Shown piece after piece: positions 34,648 through 46,060 of a DNA stretch of 64,000 bases. The stretch lies in assembly GCA_007844125.1 (NCBI GenBank), contig CM017564.1:16381378-16445377 (forward strand), in the 5' to 3' direction. The position numbers and the translations under genes are program-made. The notes beneath the pieces were generated by a model. It was not told the DNA's origin. It ran no database searches and was given only the letters and a program-made list of their open reading frames with translations. The number at the start of each line of letters is the position of its first letter. Position 1 is the stretch's first letter. This stretch comes from Sinonovacula constricta (taxonomy: Eukaryota; Mollusca; Bivalvia; Cardiida; Solecurtidae).

Positions 34648-37600
34648 ATGCCAGGTGGTGAGTTATTCTTTCTTTTTCAAATCTTGACAAGAAAGTTATT
34701 TCAAATCATTACAATGATTTTAAAGGAAATTTCAGTTTTCTTCAAAGAGGGTAAAATACAGACGTAAAAGGGTTAAAAGTTCTATGAAACAGATCAGTTC
34801 ATCATTGATTTATGGTACTATTTTATTAAATTTTTACATTTTTCTCCTCCCAATAGTATGTAGGACTTCATAAAAGCAATATGCACAGTCGTAAATCTTA
34901 AATTAAAAGAAAGAGTTGTAAAACATGAAAAAAACTAAAGATAAAAAACAGAACCAAAACAACAACAAAAAAACAACATTTGCTGCCGATTGGGTACCAG
35001 AAAGGCCGAAAACCAGAAAGGCCGTAGACCAAAAAGGCCGTTGACCAAAACGGCCGCAAACCTAAAAGGCCGCAAGTTTCATACAGTATAGGATTATGAA
35101 TATGCGTTTGATGCTAGATAGTTTAATGATAAAATAACAAAGCCAGACAAATTGTTGAATTCATTTTATTTTTGAGCTAATTTATTATTTTTTCAAATCA
35201 AGTACTGTATAATATATAATTAGAATAAAAAAAATTTGAAACTAAACATTGGAGACAAAGATCATTTTATTAATTCTTTAATAAAAAATAGCTTTCTGAT
35301 GAACATTTTAATAAAAAAGATTAAATGTAATGTAATAATTTAACAATTAACAGATTAAAGTTAATGTTATAACACAATTATGTTATAAATTACTTCAATT
35401 TAAGCAGATCTATAAGTGTTCAAGGTTTAACTGCATAAATTAATATTATTTCGAAACAGGTCTCCTTTCTAGTGACCATTATAATCATATATAGTCATAT
35501 ATAGTCATATAACATTTACTGTATTAAGATTTATAACATATTAGATTCACCATCTCCTTTTATATATAAGGCCTTTAAGGGTTGCGGCCTTTTAGGTTTG
35601 CGGTCTTTTTGGTACGGGCCTTTCTGGTTTGCGGCCTTTTTGGACCATTACCTTGCTGCCGATGTTGTAGAAGCCACAGACATTGCATCTTTCCAGCAGG
35701 GTCACTAAAGTGATCTGTATTTATCTTAACAAGTAACTCATATCAATCTACAAAGCTGAGTTTGAAGGAGATCAAATGTAGCAAATATGTCTTGCTAATT
35801 GTTTTGCTGTTTTATCCATTAACTTTTACATTTAACTACCCAGTTATTTTTACTTCACTTTTTTTTCATTCTTTATCATAGCCAGACAAGACAGGTTATC
35901 ATCAGTTGTGACTAAGGCGATGAAAAAAAACAGATGTAGCAAACATATATTGTTAGATTTATTTGTAGTATTTACTGACTTTAGTCTTGAATTGGTCTAA
36001 AGTTTGCATGAAGAAGCCAATTTAAAAGATTGTTCAATGTTATGATGGATCCATTTTGTAATTCGCTATCATGTGATTTGGGAAAAAATATTTAACTTAA
36101 AACATAATTGTAGTTTTATCTTAGAGAAAATGTATCATTCAGTAAATGTCTTATGCTTTAAACATAATTTTAAAGGAGTCCAAAGTGTCTGGGATTGGGT
36201 ACTCTCTGTTTAATTTGAGAGCCTGGAAATAAATCATAAAAACAGTCAGTATTAAGATAAAAATCTTTGATTTGAAGACTTTTTGATCATTTGATGTATA
36301 AAGTACCAGTACTTTTTTATTGATTTTTAAATTTAATTTCTTAATTTTGGCTAAGAACCAAGTTATACCTTAAAATGTCTGATTTTTGTCTCTGACTAGT
36401 ATAGTGTTAACACGTTATATACTTAAATTCTGACACATTGTTATATTCTGATAGAAAATTATGTACTTCTTACATTAACTTTATAATGGCACCATGTATC
36501 TATTCAAAGCCATTTTGTTTAAACTTTTATATTGGTGCTGCAGTATATGTTTACTGTAGGAGTTACAGTATGGAACAGAATGAATATAGATAAATAGAGA
36601 GGTAGAGAGATAGTGGGTGGAGCTTAGGGAGGCTGAATAGCAGTTACTGTAGACTAGCTATTAGTACAAGTATATGACAGTCCCTAACTGTCAGACTTGA
36701 GTAAAGTGAACCTTCTACATGCCTTTTATCATCACACCATATCTTTGTGTTATATTAATAGCCTTGAAAAATTAAGCCTAACTGGTCTTTTGACACTTAC
36801 TGCAGTAAAATTATCACTATAATTACTTCAGTAGAACTGTCAACCTAATTGGTGGAGTAAAGTTATCGTTCCTCAAAAATGCCAGACTAAGGAGGTTGTG
36901 GTTTTATTTCCATGCAAGGTTGTGGTTTCTCCAGCCTAGGGCAGTCTCATGGAGCATAAGTGCCTCATTGCTTACAAATAATAACTTAGAACGTTATGAA
37001 TCAGGGGTCGTTTTCATGAAGAATCTTAGTTGGGGTCTTTTTTTCACTGAAACTAAAGAATTTTCTTAAATTTTAAAATATTTCCTGAGGTATTGTTGTT
37101 TCAAGTTTCATTCTTAAAACCTTATATAGTTTTCAAAATTTAAGGAACTTTTTTACTCAAAGGGAGATAGAAAAATAAAGATTCTGTATTCTGGCCCCAG
37201 GTGTTCTTGTATTTGACTTTTGTTTGTTTTAATAAACCTTTAACAATTACTTCTGTAATGTTCATAGTTTACAGTAGATCACCTTAATGGCACCTGTGCA
37301 CAAATTTAGAAAAACTACAAAATGAAACCCTTGTCAGTTCTATTATAAAATTTGTCTTTTTTTTTCCTTCTATATAAAACAGACATGTTCATGTACTTAA
37401 TTAATACAGCATTGACTCATTTATGTTTTTTTATTTGATTTGTTGTTCCCAGCAGAAAATAGTGAAGGTATTTTATAGTAATTTCATATTCCCATGTTTG
37501 TTCCTTTTGTTTCTTGTTCTTTTCAAAAGCTTCTTGTTGTCCGTTTCTTGTGTCAATCAATGTTTTTTCTGTTTAAAGGATTTGCTCAATACATTTGTAA

Positions 37601-40600
37601 TAATAAATGGACTTAAACAGATTAACACCACACATAAAATAATTTTAAAAAGATATATTTTTATACATATTTAATAAAACCTTAAATTTCATTTAATTAA
37701 AAAATATATTTATAATTTATTTTGAAGTATTTGAGCAAATCAAAAAAAAACCTATGAGACATTATTTCTCAATTTGTGTCCTTGGTTCTTGCATTAACAA
37801 CAGTGTTGTAGCTTTCCAGCTCTCTCTCTTTAATAACTTCAGGTTATCAACACTGCTCAAGCTATGTTTAAAATTGTAACTATTTTTCTTTCGAAGTAAG
37901 TAAATATGTTTTAGTGGTATCTGACAGTTTGCCTATATCAATCTTACCCCTGTTTTGGAAAATTTGGGCATAACATTTGCATAAATTCATGCTTTTATCT
38001 AAATTAAGATGATTTTTCAATACAACTTCCATTGTTACCTAGACATTACAAATAGCTAAAAAAAACAACAACCTGTAAACAATTATTCTTTACAAATCTA
38101 TGAATAAGCCTGATGGGGATTTTTATCCTGAAAAATAGATACTGAGGTCAGAGTGAATTACTCGGATGAGTGTTTAACGTGATCACAAAAGTAAGTGATC
38201 ACACAATTTTCTGAGTTTAAAAATAGCTGTGCAGCATCACTCAGATTGTACATTGTTGTCTTAGTTTATTGTTACATGTATGTAGCAAAAAGTAAATGTA
38301 CAGCAACGTTTATATGTCAACTGTAAACACCAAATAATATAAACTTAAAATTGCATCATCAGCATCATCATCATCAGCAGCAGCCATATAAATAACAACA
38401 ATTGTAAGAAATTATAAATTATTTTAACCCAACAATTAAGAATGGCTTCTTACTTTCTTTAAAGTTATGACTTTGGTACAAATTGCTAAAATGTTATTTC
38501 TATTTTTATATTTCTTAAAACAATTTTCTCAAGTTTAACCAGACAAAGTTTAAGTTAGAACTGGCATTACATTTATTTATGGATGTTTAAAATTAATAAA
38601 ATTCTCTTTTTGAAGGTAATGATTGTTTTAATTGAGAAAATAATTGAAAGCCTTTAAAACATTTTGTTTCCTACTTTACCACAACATGTATTACTGTTTA
38701 TATGGTTACAATAATTTCCATTTTATTACAGAGTTTATTCTGTAAATAATGCCACATATACTTAATTTATTCCAATTATAAGTGGTATTTTCTATGTGTT
38801 ACTTCATATTTGATTTTAGTCATAATAAATATTTGTTGATTTTATCTTAAAAGAGACATCGACAGTACAGCACAACAATGACATTGCCATTACTTAAACT
38901 TTGTTGTTAATTGACATTTGTATGCCAAATGAATATAATGACAAGTAAAACAACATGCTTGATGTTTTTTTTTCTGCTAAATTAAAATACTAATGTAGAT
39001 CATGTAGTGATATGTAAAAACAGACCAATATAAACCAGATGTATTGTTGATGTAGTGATTACTTTTATTTACCCAGATGATTAACATGTTTACTAACATC
39101 AGTAAGTTACAATTTACTAACATATATAACACAGCCCTGACACCTGCATGCTTTCTGTAGTATTAACACTCTTACAGTTTGAAGCAACTTTGTCACAGCT
39201 GGTCACATTTACATGTTGTAAAATCTTTGTTTACAAAATCAAATTCACATTGAACTAAAGTAAATAATGACATAAATATTATCTCTGATCACCAGATTAT
39301 ATGTGAACATTCTGCTCTTTAATAGATTGTGTTGTCTTTGTGAAGGGAGATTTAAACACATCACAATTCATATATTTTCTAGTCATTGCCCCAAACTGTG
39401 TATGTGTTGACATACATCATGCAAAAACATAAACAATACACTAATTTGGCTCATTAGTGAAGCAATAATTTAAAGCTTCTATCCAACAAAGTTTGCCCAA
39501 TGCTTAAACATGTAAAACAATATCTTCCCCCTCCATGTTCATCCCCCATGTTCTGGAAACTATACTCATACTACGTAAACTTATACTTTAGTTTAAGTAA
39601 TGGCTGTTTATAACATTGCTTCAATTTTTATATAATACAAATTGTGAAATATATAGCTTAAGATGCCCATTATTTCCAAATCTATAAATCAGCTGATTAC
39701 CCAGATTATCATATAACGCGATCTTAAAAGTAAGTGGTCACATGGTTTTCTTAGTTTAAAAATAGATAACTGTGCAGCCTGGCTTGGATAAGAAATACAT
39801 TTTTATAATGACAAATGGGGTGTTAGCATTTGCATTTCACATGGATAAAAGGCACCTGTAAACAAAATTTAGTGGGATCATTTTGAGAAACAATAATTTG
39901 TTTGTTTGAATGAAAGAAGAAACCTGCCACTACCTTTAACTACAATTAAATGACATTAAATTATGTTTGAATAATTTGTCTTCAAATGATTTGTTGACTT
40001 TTGGCATGGGCAGTCAAAAGCAATGCAACAGTTTTCAACTTCTAGCAAACATTTGAGTGTAAACCAATAATATCTCGGAACTGCACATGCTGGATAATGT
40101 GTTGTGATTTTTATCAATTTCTTTCATAGTACAAGTATATATTATTAAAAATAATTCAACTTATTTTGTAAATTACATTGGAAACACTTTAAAACATGTA
40201 TGTTCAACGTAAAATGATAGATTCACCAGTCTACAACTTAAGTTGTGAAGATTCTGCCAAAGATAAGGGTGATAATTGTGATGTATTGAAAAGGTGTTCA
40301 ATGGCAAGTGCATAACAAAAGCGATAATTTATAAAACAGCGTATACCAGTACATGAACAAAAAAGGATAACACTAAAAATGGTATATGCATGATTTAGTA
40401 TTTGTCAGACATAAACAGTACACTGATTACATCCATACAGATTCATTTTATTCAGCAAATCAACTTTTATGGCAAGCATGTGATTCTATGTGTCATATAT
40501 CTACACTTAACTGTGACCATGTCCATTAAACTCATACTAAAGTCTTTTATATAAATTATTTTTATTGGGCCTTATAAATCACTGAGGTTATATAGGTTAT

Positions 40601-43600
40601 TGTTTGTTTGTTATTTATTGGACTAAATGCTGGCATACAAAAATTCCTAAAATAAGCAAATATATTCAGCAATGTTTATTGTTCATATTCTTTCAGATTA
40701 AAAATTAAATTTGCAACCATGTTGAAATGATGCTACCGGTATTTCAAGAATGAGCATCACAAATTTCAAGTATTGTCCCTATTCTTTTTTAAACCCTTTT
40801 TCTGCATCTGTATACCATTTTATGCCTTTACAAACCATTCACAATCATTAGCAGAATCTGCATGTCTAAGGGTTTATGTGTAGACTGGTTCAGCCTTAAA
40901 TCTATTATTATAAGTTGAACATACATTTATTAAGATCATTTTATCTCTTTTATAGAAAATCAACAAAGTCAAGCAGCTTTTCAAAATTCTAGGTGAACTA
41001 TGAATGAACGAGGAGTAAAACCAATGATAAAAGAAGGTCCAATCTCATTATCTGGCCACAACAAATGAATGTGTCAGGGCCAGCTAAACCAACCATCAAC
41101 ACTTTTCAGTCTAACCGATTCTCTCTTGATCATGTGAACGCATTGGAGCTTGTATTGTGGCTTTATCTTGCTTCTCACTGTGGTCCGAATGGAAGATTTA
41201 TAGGCTAGAGAGGAACAAATGCTGTTTTCACTGATTTTTTAACAAGAACTAAAACTGGGGGTCAAATTAAAAAAGTTAAAAGAAATACTGTTTATATTTT
41301 TTAAAGCCATGTATTTATTAACATTTCTGGTTGATATTGTTTATTTAATAAAACTTAATAAAATTGGTCATTAAGGAACTACCTGTTTATGACATTTAAT
41401 GTAAAGTTTATATGCATATTTTTTTTTTTTAATTATTTATAGTAATAGATAATTGAAAAATATTACAGAAATATTATAATTTTGACTTGTGAAATTATCA
41501 TAATTATTAAAATATCTTTAAAATATAAAAAAAACCCTGCTGACATGCCTTATCACTTACAGTGTCATTCATTGCCATTTGATGAGAGCCATTATATCTC
41601 ATGATGTACATCTCCCACCATTCATTGCCATTTGATGAGAGCCATTATATCTAATGATAAACATCTTCCACATATATATCATAATATGTATATATCATAA
41701 TATTACATATTGATGGTTATTATCTTGAATTGATTAAATATAATTACGCTAATTTGTGAAACAAATGGCTAAATAAAACATATAGTTATTTGTAAACAGT
41801 CTTTCCTCAACTTATGAAAATAAGAAATCTCCCATTTTGACCTCAGAAAGGTTGACATGGAGATGCTTCAAACCAACTAAAATATATATGGAACCCAAAA
41901 GTTACTAGTTACTTAGCGCTACCATAGAAGATTTTATGTTGTTGGATGTCACTTTTCTTTACTTGGCTGTAATTTCAAGCTACAGTGTACTTTGATCAAT
42001 ATGGTATCAATATGGTTTCAATATGGCACATGAATATGGTATGAATATGGTATGAATATGGCATGAATATGGTATGAATATGGTATCAATATGGTTTCAA
42101 TATGGCACATGAATATGGTATTAATATGGCATCAATATGGCATGAATATGGCATCATTATTAAATCAATATGGCATGCATTTTTTCATGAATATGGCATC
42201 AGTATGGCATCAAGAAACTTTATTTAGCTAATATAATTAACTGATTATTATATCTCTACCCTGTTTTATTACCTTAATATAAGAAAAATAGTCCTGCTAG
42301 TACCAGTAACACAACTCTCAGTAGTAAAACTGTCATTACAAACATTGCTTTTTGATGTGTGGAGTTTGGTTTATCTACTTAACAGGGACAGAATGATTGC
42401 TCATTAGGTTAATCCAAACATAGTTTAATGTAAATACTTATTCTACATATTTTCATATATTTTACAACTATTTTGTTATATTTACTTAACATACTTAAAA
42501 CTTTTATTTAATCATTATAATTTAATCACCTCTGCAGTAGGTTTGTACTTGAATCAACATAAAACATAACATTTTTCTTAATGATAATCTATAAAAATGA
42601 GCACAAATGTTAATTATTCTCTATAGATGTCTTAATGATAATCTATAAAAATGAGCACAAATGTTAATTATTCTCTATAGATGTAGTAAAATCATTTATT
42701 TCTCATCCATATTTTTGTAGATGTACATCACTTTAAGACATTTCAAACCTTAAATCAGTCTCCAATCTCTGATTTCACGTTGAATAAACGTCTCTTTAAA
42801 AGTTATTATATTAAATGCAAATATGTGACAGTTTCACTGCCTGTGAACTGCTAACATTTTAGATTTGGTGTTTCTCTGCAGAGAAGAAAGGGGCCAAGAA
42901 AGGAGAAGATACAGGGCCCACAATCCTGATTGGACAGTTTGTCTTCGCCAACGGAGACAAATATGGTAACGTCTTGTCATTTTATGACTTGTGATTTCAT
43001 AGCTTGTCATTTTATGACTTGTCATTTTATATCTTGTCAAATTGCTGCGGATCATATACACCACCAGATTACTTGCAGTCGCTGCTTTTTATATCTGTTT
43101 CTTGTCCATCCATGGTATCTAACTGGTATATAGTGTGGCAAGATCTATAACCATAGTCCCAAAACTAGAACAGGAATATATCGATTATTGGATTACGTAG
43201 TTAAATTAATATTTTTTAAATACCTATAAATATACTTCTACCATAATACTGTATACTGACTTCCCCAGACGGCGAGTATATACAGCAGGATGGGAGCATC
43301 ATCCGGTTTGGTCAGGGCACCCACATCACCACTGACGGCAGCACTTACACGGGTGAGTGGGCTGCCGATAAGATGACTGGGCGAGGCAAACTATGCCATT
43401 CCTCCGGGGCGTTCTATGAGGGCGAGTTTGTCAACAACAAGTTTCATGGCAAGGGTAGATACACATGGCCTAATGGATCATACTATGAGGGGGACTTCGT
43501 AGAGAACAGGTTAGTCAGATAATATGTCGTGATGTGCTAGTCTAGAGGACAGGTTAGTCAGATAATATGTTGTGATGTGCTAGTCTAGAGAACAGGTTAG

Positions 43601-44975
43601 TCAGATAATATGTCGTGATGTGCTCAGTGCTCAGTGTCTCAGTTATACTATTATAGTCATTATGTCATCTTATGGCAACTGTTATTTCTTTGTTTTCATT
43701 TATGAGTTGAATAGAACTGTAGTACTGTTCACATTGTATTGGGTTCTCTCCCCTGTATGAAGGTATCTGGCATGTCCTCGTAGATTATGTTGGAAATATT
43801 ATGACCATGTAATGTATACACTTTACGGTTAAGAAAGTGTTAGTCTACCACATACTCATAATATATATGTGGAATTAGAAAAGTCATGCGTAATATTGCT
43901 TGCATGTTTGTAAGAAAATAAGTAAATTACTCCATAAAGTGAGCATATTTCTTGTATAAATAACATAAAAATAAGTCAGAATAATCTTATAATAACTTGA
44001 TAACTACTGTGTAGTGATGAGTATGCATAATAAACAAAACTTTTTTTTCAAAACTTTTTTTTCTGCATTATTCTCTTTTTTCTGGTATAAAGGGAATTGA
44101 CTCTATTAAAAAACTACATTCTTACCTCCCTTGCATGTAGGTATTTGGTATATAGCTACTGCAGAAAACATAAGATCTTTCCACCTTTTAAACTTTTAAA
44201 AAACACTTAAGACTGAAGCTTGCACATATAACAGAATCTTATTGATAGAGCTAAGAATTTACTGAAAAGTATGTGCCCCCTTTCCCATAAGGGTGATAAC
44301 TACAACATTTCTTCCCCTTGTTTTGTCTATCAGACAGATGGTTTGTTCAATGTACAAGAACCACAACTTGAGCTCAGCTGTGCTCATTTAGTATTTATTA
44401 AGCATTTAATGGCTTATTATTATATGATATTATATTATGTTATGTTATAAATATTATGTTATGTTATGTAGTATTGTATTTCATTGCATTTCATCGCATT
44501 ACATTAATATTTATATTATATTATATGATATTATATTATTACATTACATTACATAACATTACATAATATTATATTGTGATATCCTATGACATGATTATGA
44601 TATGTTTATATTATGTTATTATTATATTATATTATATTATGCTATAATATATTATATATATTTATTACATAATCTTTAATATGTCATGTGTATGTTGTGT
44701 TATGTAACATTAAGTTAGTTATGTTTTGTTACGTCAAATTGTTTTTACATGTTACATCACATCGTGTTGGGTTGTGTCAAATCTTATATTATATTATAGT
44801 CTTTGTATGGTGTGGTTTAAAATGGTAAATTACAATATTTGTTCTACTTACTTACACCGTGTGTTTCAGACTGGAGGGTCGCGGAGACTTCAAGGACACA
44901 GAGAGTCAAGTATGGACGGGTCAGTTCCGGTACAAGGCTGCCCCAGGTTTACAGTTCCAACTCCGGTTGGACTAA
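34648..44975 (+). CDS. MORN2: MORN repeat-containing protein 2, 4 exons, 146 aa
   Basis: Exons are 34,648-34,657 (ATG CCA GGT G, donor gtgagt), 42,882-42,965, 43,269-43,509 and 44,870-44,975 (stop TAA). All joins are in phase and the CDS is 441 nt. A short Lys-rich start is followed by MORN-type repeats: YDGEYIQQDG (31-40), YTGEWAADKMTGRGK (58-72), YEGEFVNNKFHGKGRY (81-96) and YEGDFVENRLEGRGDF (104-119). The C-terminus WTGQFRYKAAPGLQFQLRLD (127-146) matches the conserved W.G.F...AAPGL ending of MORN2. MORN repeats form membrane- or protein-binding beta-hairpins; MORN2 has been linked to LC3-associated phagocytosis and to spermatogenesis in mammals. The first exon is the least certain, chosen because it is phase-compatible, has a strong donor and lies head to head with DLAT. 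The exon 3 donor is triplicated in tandem. Confidence 0.9.
34980..35663. mobile_element. Foldback element with minisatellite-like inverted ends
   Basis: Both ends are built from about 16-bp units of the form aaccaaaaaggccg(c). They read as cagaaaggccg at 34,998-35,075 and, inverted, as cggcctttttgg at 35,578-35,645. The interior is AT-rich and non-coding. The 11-bp sequence TTGCTGCCGAT flanks the element at 34,980-34,990 and 35,653-35,663, consistent with a target-site duplication. It lies in MORN2 intron 1. Confidence 0.8.
35664..38092. other. MORN2 intron 1, no features
   Basis: AT-rich intronic sequence with scattered poly(A)/poly(T) runs and no ORF, tRNA-like box or tandem repeat of note. 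Confidence 0.5.
38093..38250 (+). repeat. Dispersed repeat in MORN2 intron 1, copy 1
   Basis: The segment with taacgtgatcacaaaagtaa, gtgatcacacaattttctga and gtttaaaaatagctgtgcag has a diverged partner at 39,677-39,795, in the same order and orientation. It is followed by a short CATCAT/CAGCAG microsatellite at 38,350-38,385. Confidence 0.55.
39677..39795 (+). repeat. Dispersed repeat in MORN2 intron 1, copy 2
   Basis: Diverged copy of 38,093-38,250 (taacgcgatcttaaaagtaa, gtggtcacatggttttct, taaaaatagataactgtgca). No terminal structures can be defined. Confidence 0.55.
39796..41565. other. MORN2 intron 1, no features
   Basis: AT-rich intronic sequence; nothing recognised. Confidence 0.5.
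41566..41671. repeat. Two tandem 53-bp copies
   Basis: cattcattgccatttgatga, then gagccattatatct, repeats at 41,566 and 41,619. Confidence 0.85.
41992..42211. repeat. 12-bp minisatellite (aatatggtatga-type)
   Basis: Imperfect units aatatggtatca, aatatggtatga, aatatggcatga and similar repeat for about 220 bp in MORN2 intron 1. Confidence 0.85.
42577..42684. repeat. Two tandem 54-bp copies
   Basis: cttaatgataatctataaaa, then atgagcacaaatgttaatta, then ttctctatagatgt, occurs twice without visible change, about 200 bp upstream of MORN2 exon 2. Confidence 0.9.
43501..43629 (+). repeat. Three 43-bp tandem copies spanning the MORN2 exon 3 donor
   Basis: The exon/intron edge AACAG|gttagtcagataatatg is repeated with a period of 43 bp, giving donor GT dinucleotides at 43,510, 43,553 and 43,596 (the second preceded by GACAG). 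Only the first keeps the reading frame: reading through it gives LVR and then TAA. The second and third sites are therefore decoys or routes to truncated or NMD-prone mRNAs. Confidence 0.92.
44405..44690. repeat. AT-rich TTATG/TTATA pentamer-like stretch
   Basis: Degenerate ttatgttatg, atattatatt and cattacatta runs in MORN2 intron 3, about 180 bp before exon 4. Confidence 0.7.
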
Positions 44976-45484
44976 ACGTTGCCTTGACATCTTTGTTCAT
45001 CATATCATCTTAATATCATTCCTGTGTAGATGGTTATTTGTAGATTACATGACATGATAGGATTATATGTATTTTATATATGAGTAATATCTACCACCAT
45101 TTTGTAATTTATTTTGAATCTATTATGATGAAATATTAAACATGCATTTCTTTTTTCAAGTAAAATTGTTAACTTTATGTTTTGCTGTTATGTGGCAAAA
45201 GTGAAAAGTTTTCACAAATTAATTTGTTTCTTTGCATTAAATACAAAAATAGAAACTAAGAATTATTATTGGGTTGTATAAGATATGGTGTTACAAAGTG
45301 ACAAATTCAGAGTTTAATACTTTCTTCATATAAAAGCCAGATTAACAAAATTTAATGTCAACATTTTTAAAGTTGTCTTCTTTACATGTATATTTTTATG
45401 TTAATATCTGCATTTCATAGTTCGCATATACATATGGTTAGGTAAAAAGCATACACTTATAAATATATATATGCTAAATTTCCA

Positions 45485-46002
45485 AATAAAACTGTTAGCT
45501 TTAAAGTTGTCCTCAGTAGAAATATCCCATAAGGGGACATGGCTCTATTACAACTATTCCAATTACATTGTATTACCTCCCTTGGGTTAAGTTTTTTTTA
45601 TTATTTTTTTCTCCAATTTTTCAACTATGCTTCACACATAAAAAGACAGAAAATGGGGAAAAAATAATAATTCATATAACCACCTTAGTTCAGTGAGACG
45701 AATCATCAAACTGTACCCTCTCTTGCAGAACATATTTTATTATAAAGCTGTTTTTTTATTGGAATCCATCATGTTGATAAACTGTATCCATGTATAATTA
45801 ATTAATAAAACAATTATAATAATTCTTAAGATGTTATCAAAGTAGTGAATGTTTTAGCTTTTAATCTCAAAATTAACAGTTTGGGTTTTCATAAAGAGTA
45901 TAGGAAGATTATACAGTGATATTTGTATAAAGGTGGCTGTGTGGTTTTAAAGGAGCATGTTTGTTTGTTATTGACTGTTTTGATTTAAATCTTACAAATA
46001 AA
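45485..46002 (+). promoter_or_regulatory. Candidate MORN2 polyadenylation signals
   Basis: AATAAA at 45,485-45,490 and at 45,997-46,002. The second is followed by a T/G-rich stretch (ttcaattgtgattgcctttt) and lies about 60 bp before the 34-bp minisatellite. Confidence 0.4.
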
Positions 46003-46060
46003 AATACGTTCAATTGTGATTGCCTTTTTCCTATCTATCCACAATCCCTGGACATGAACA

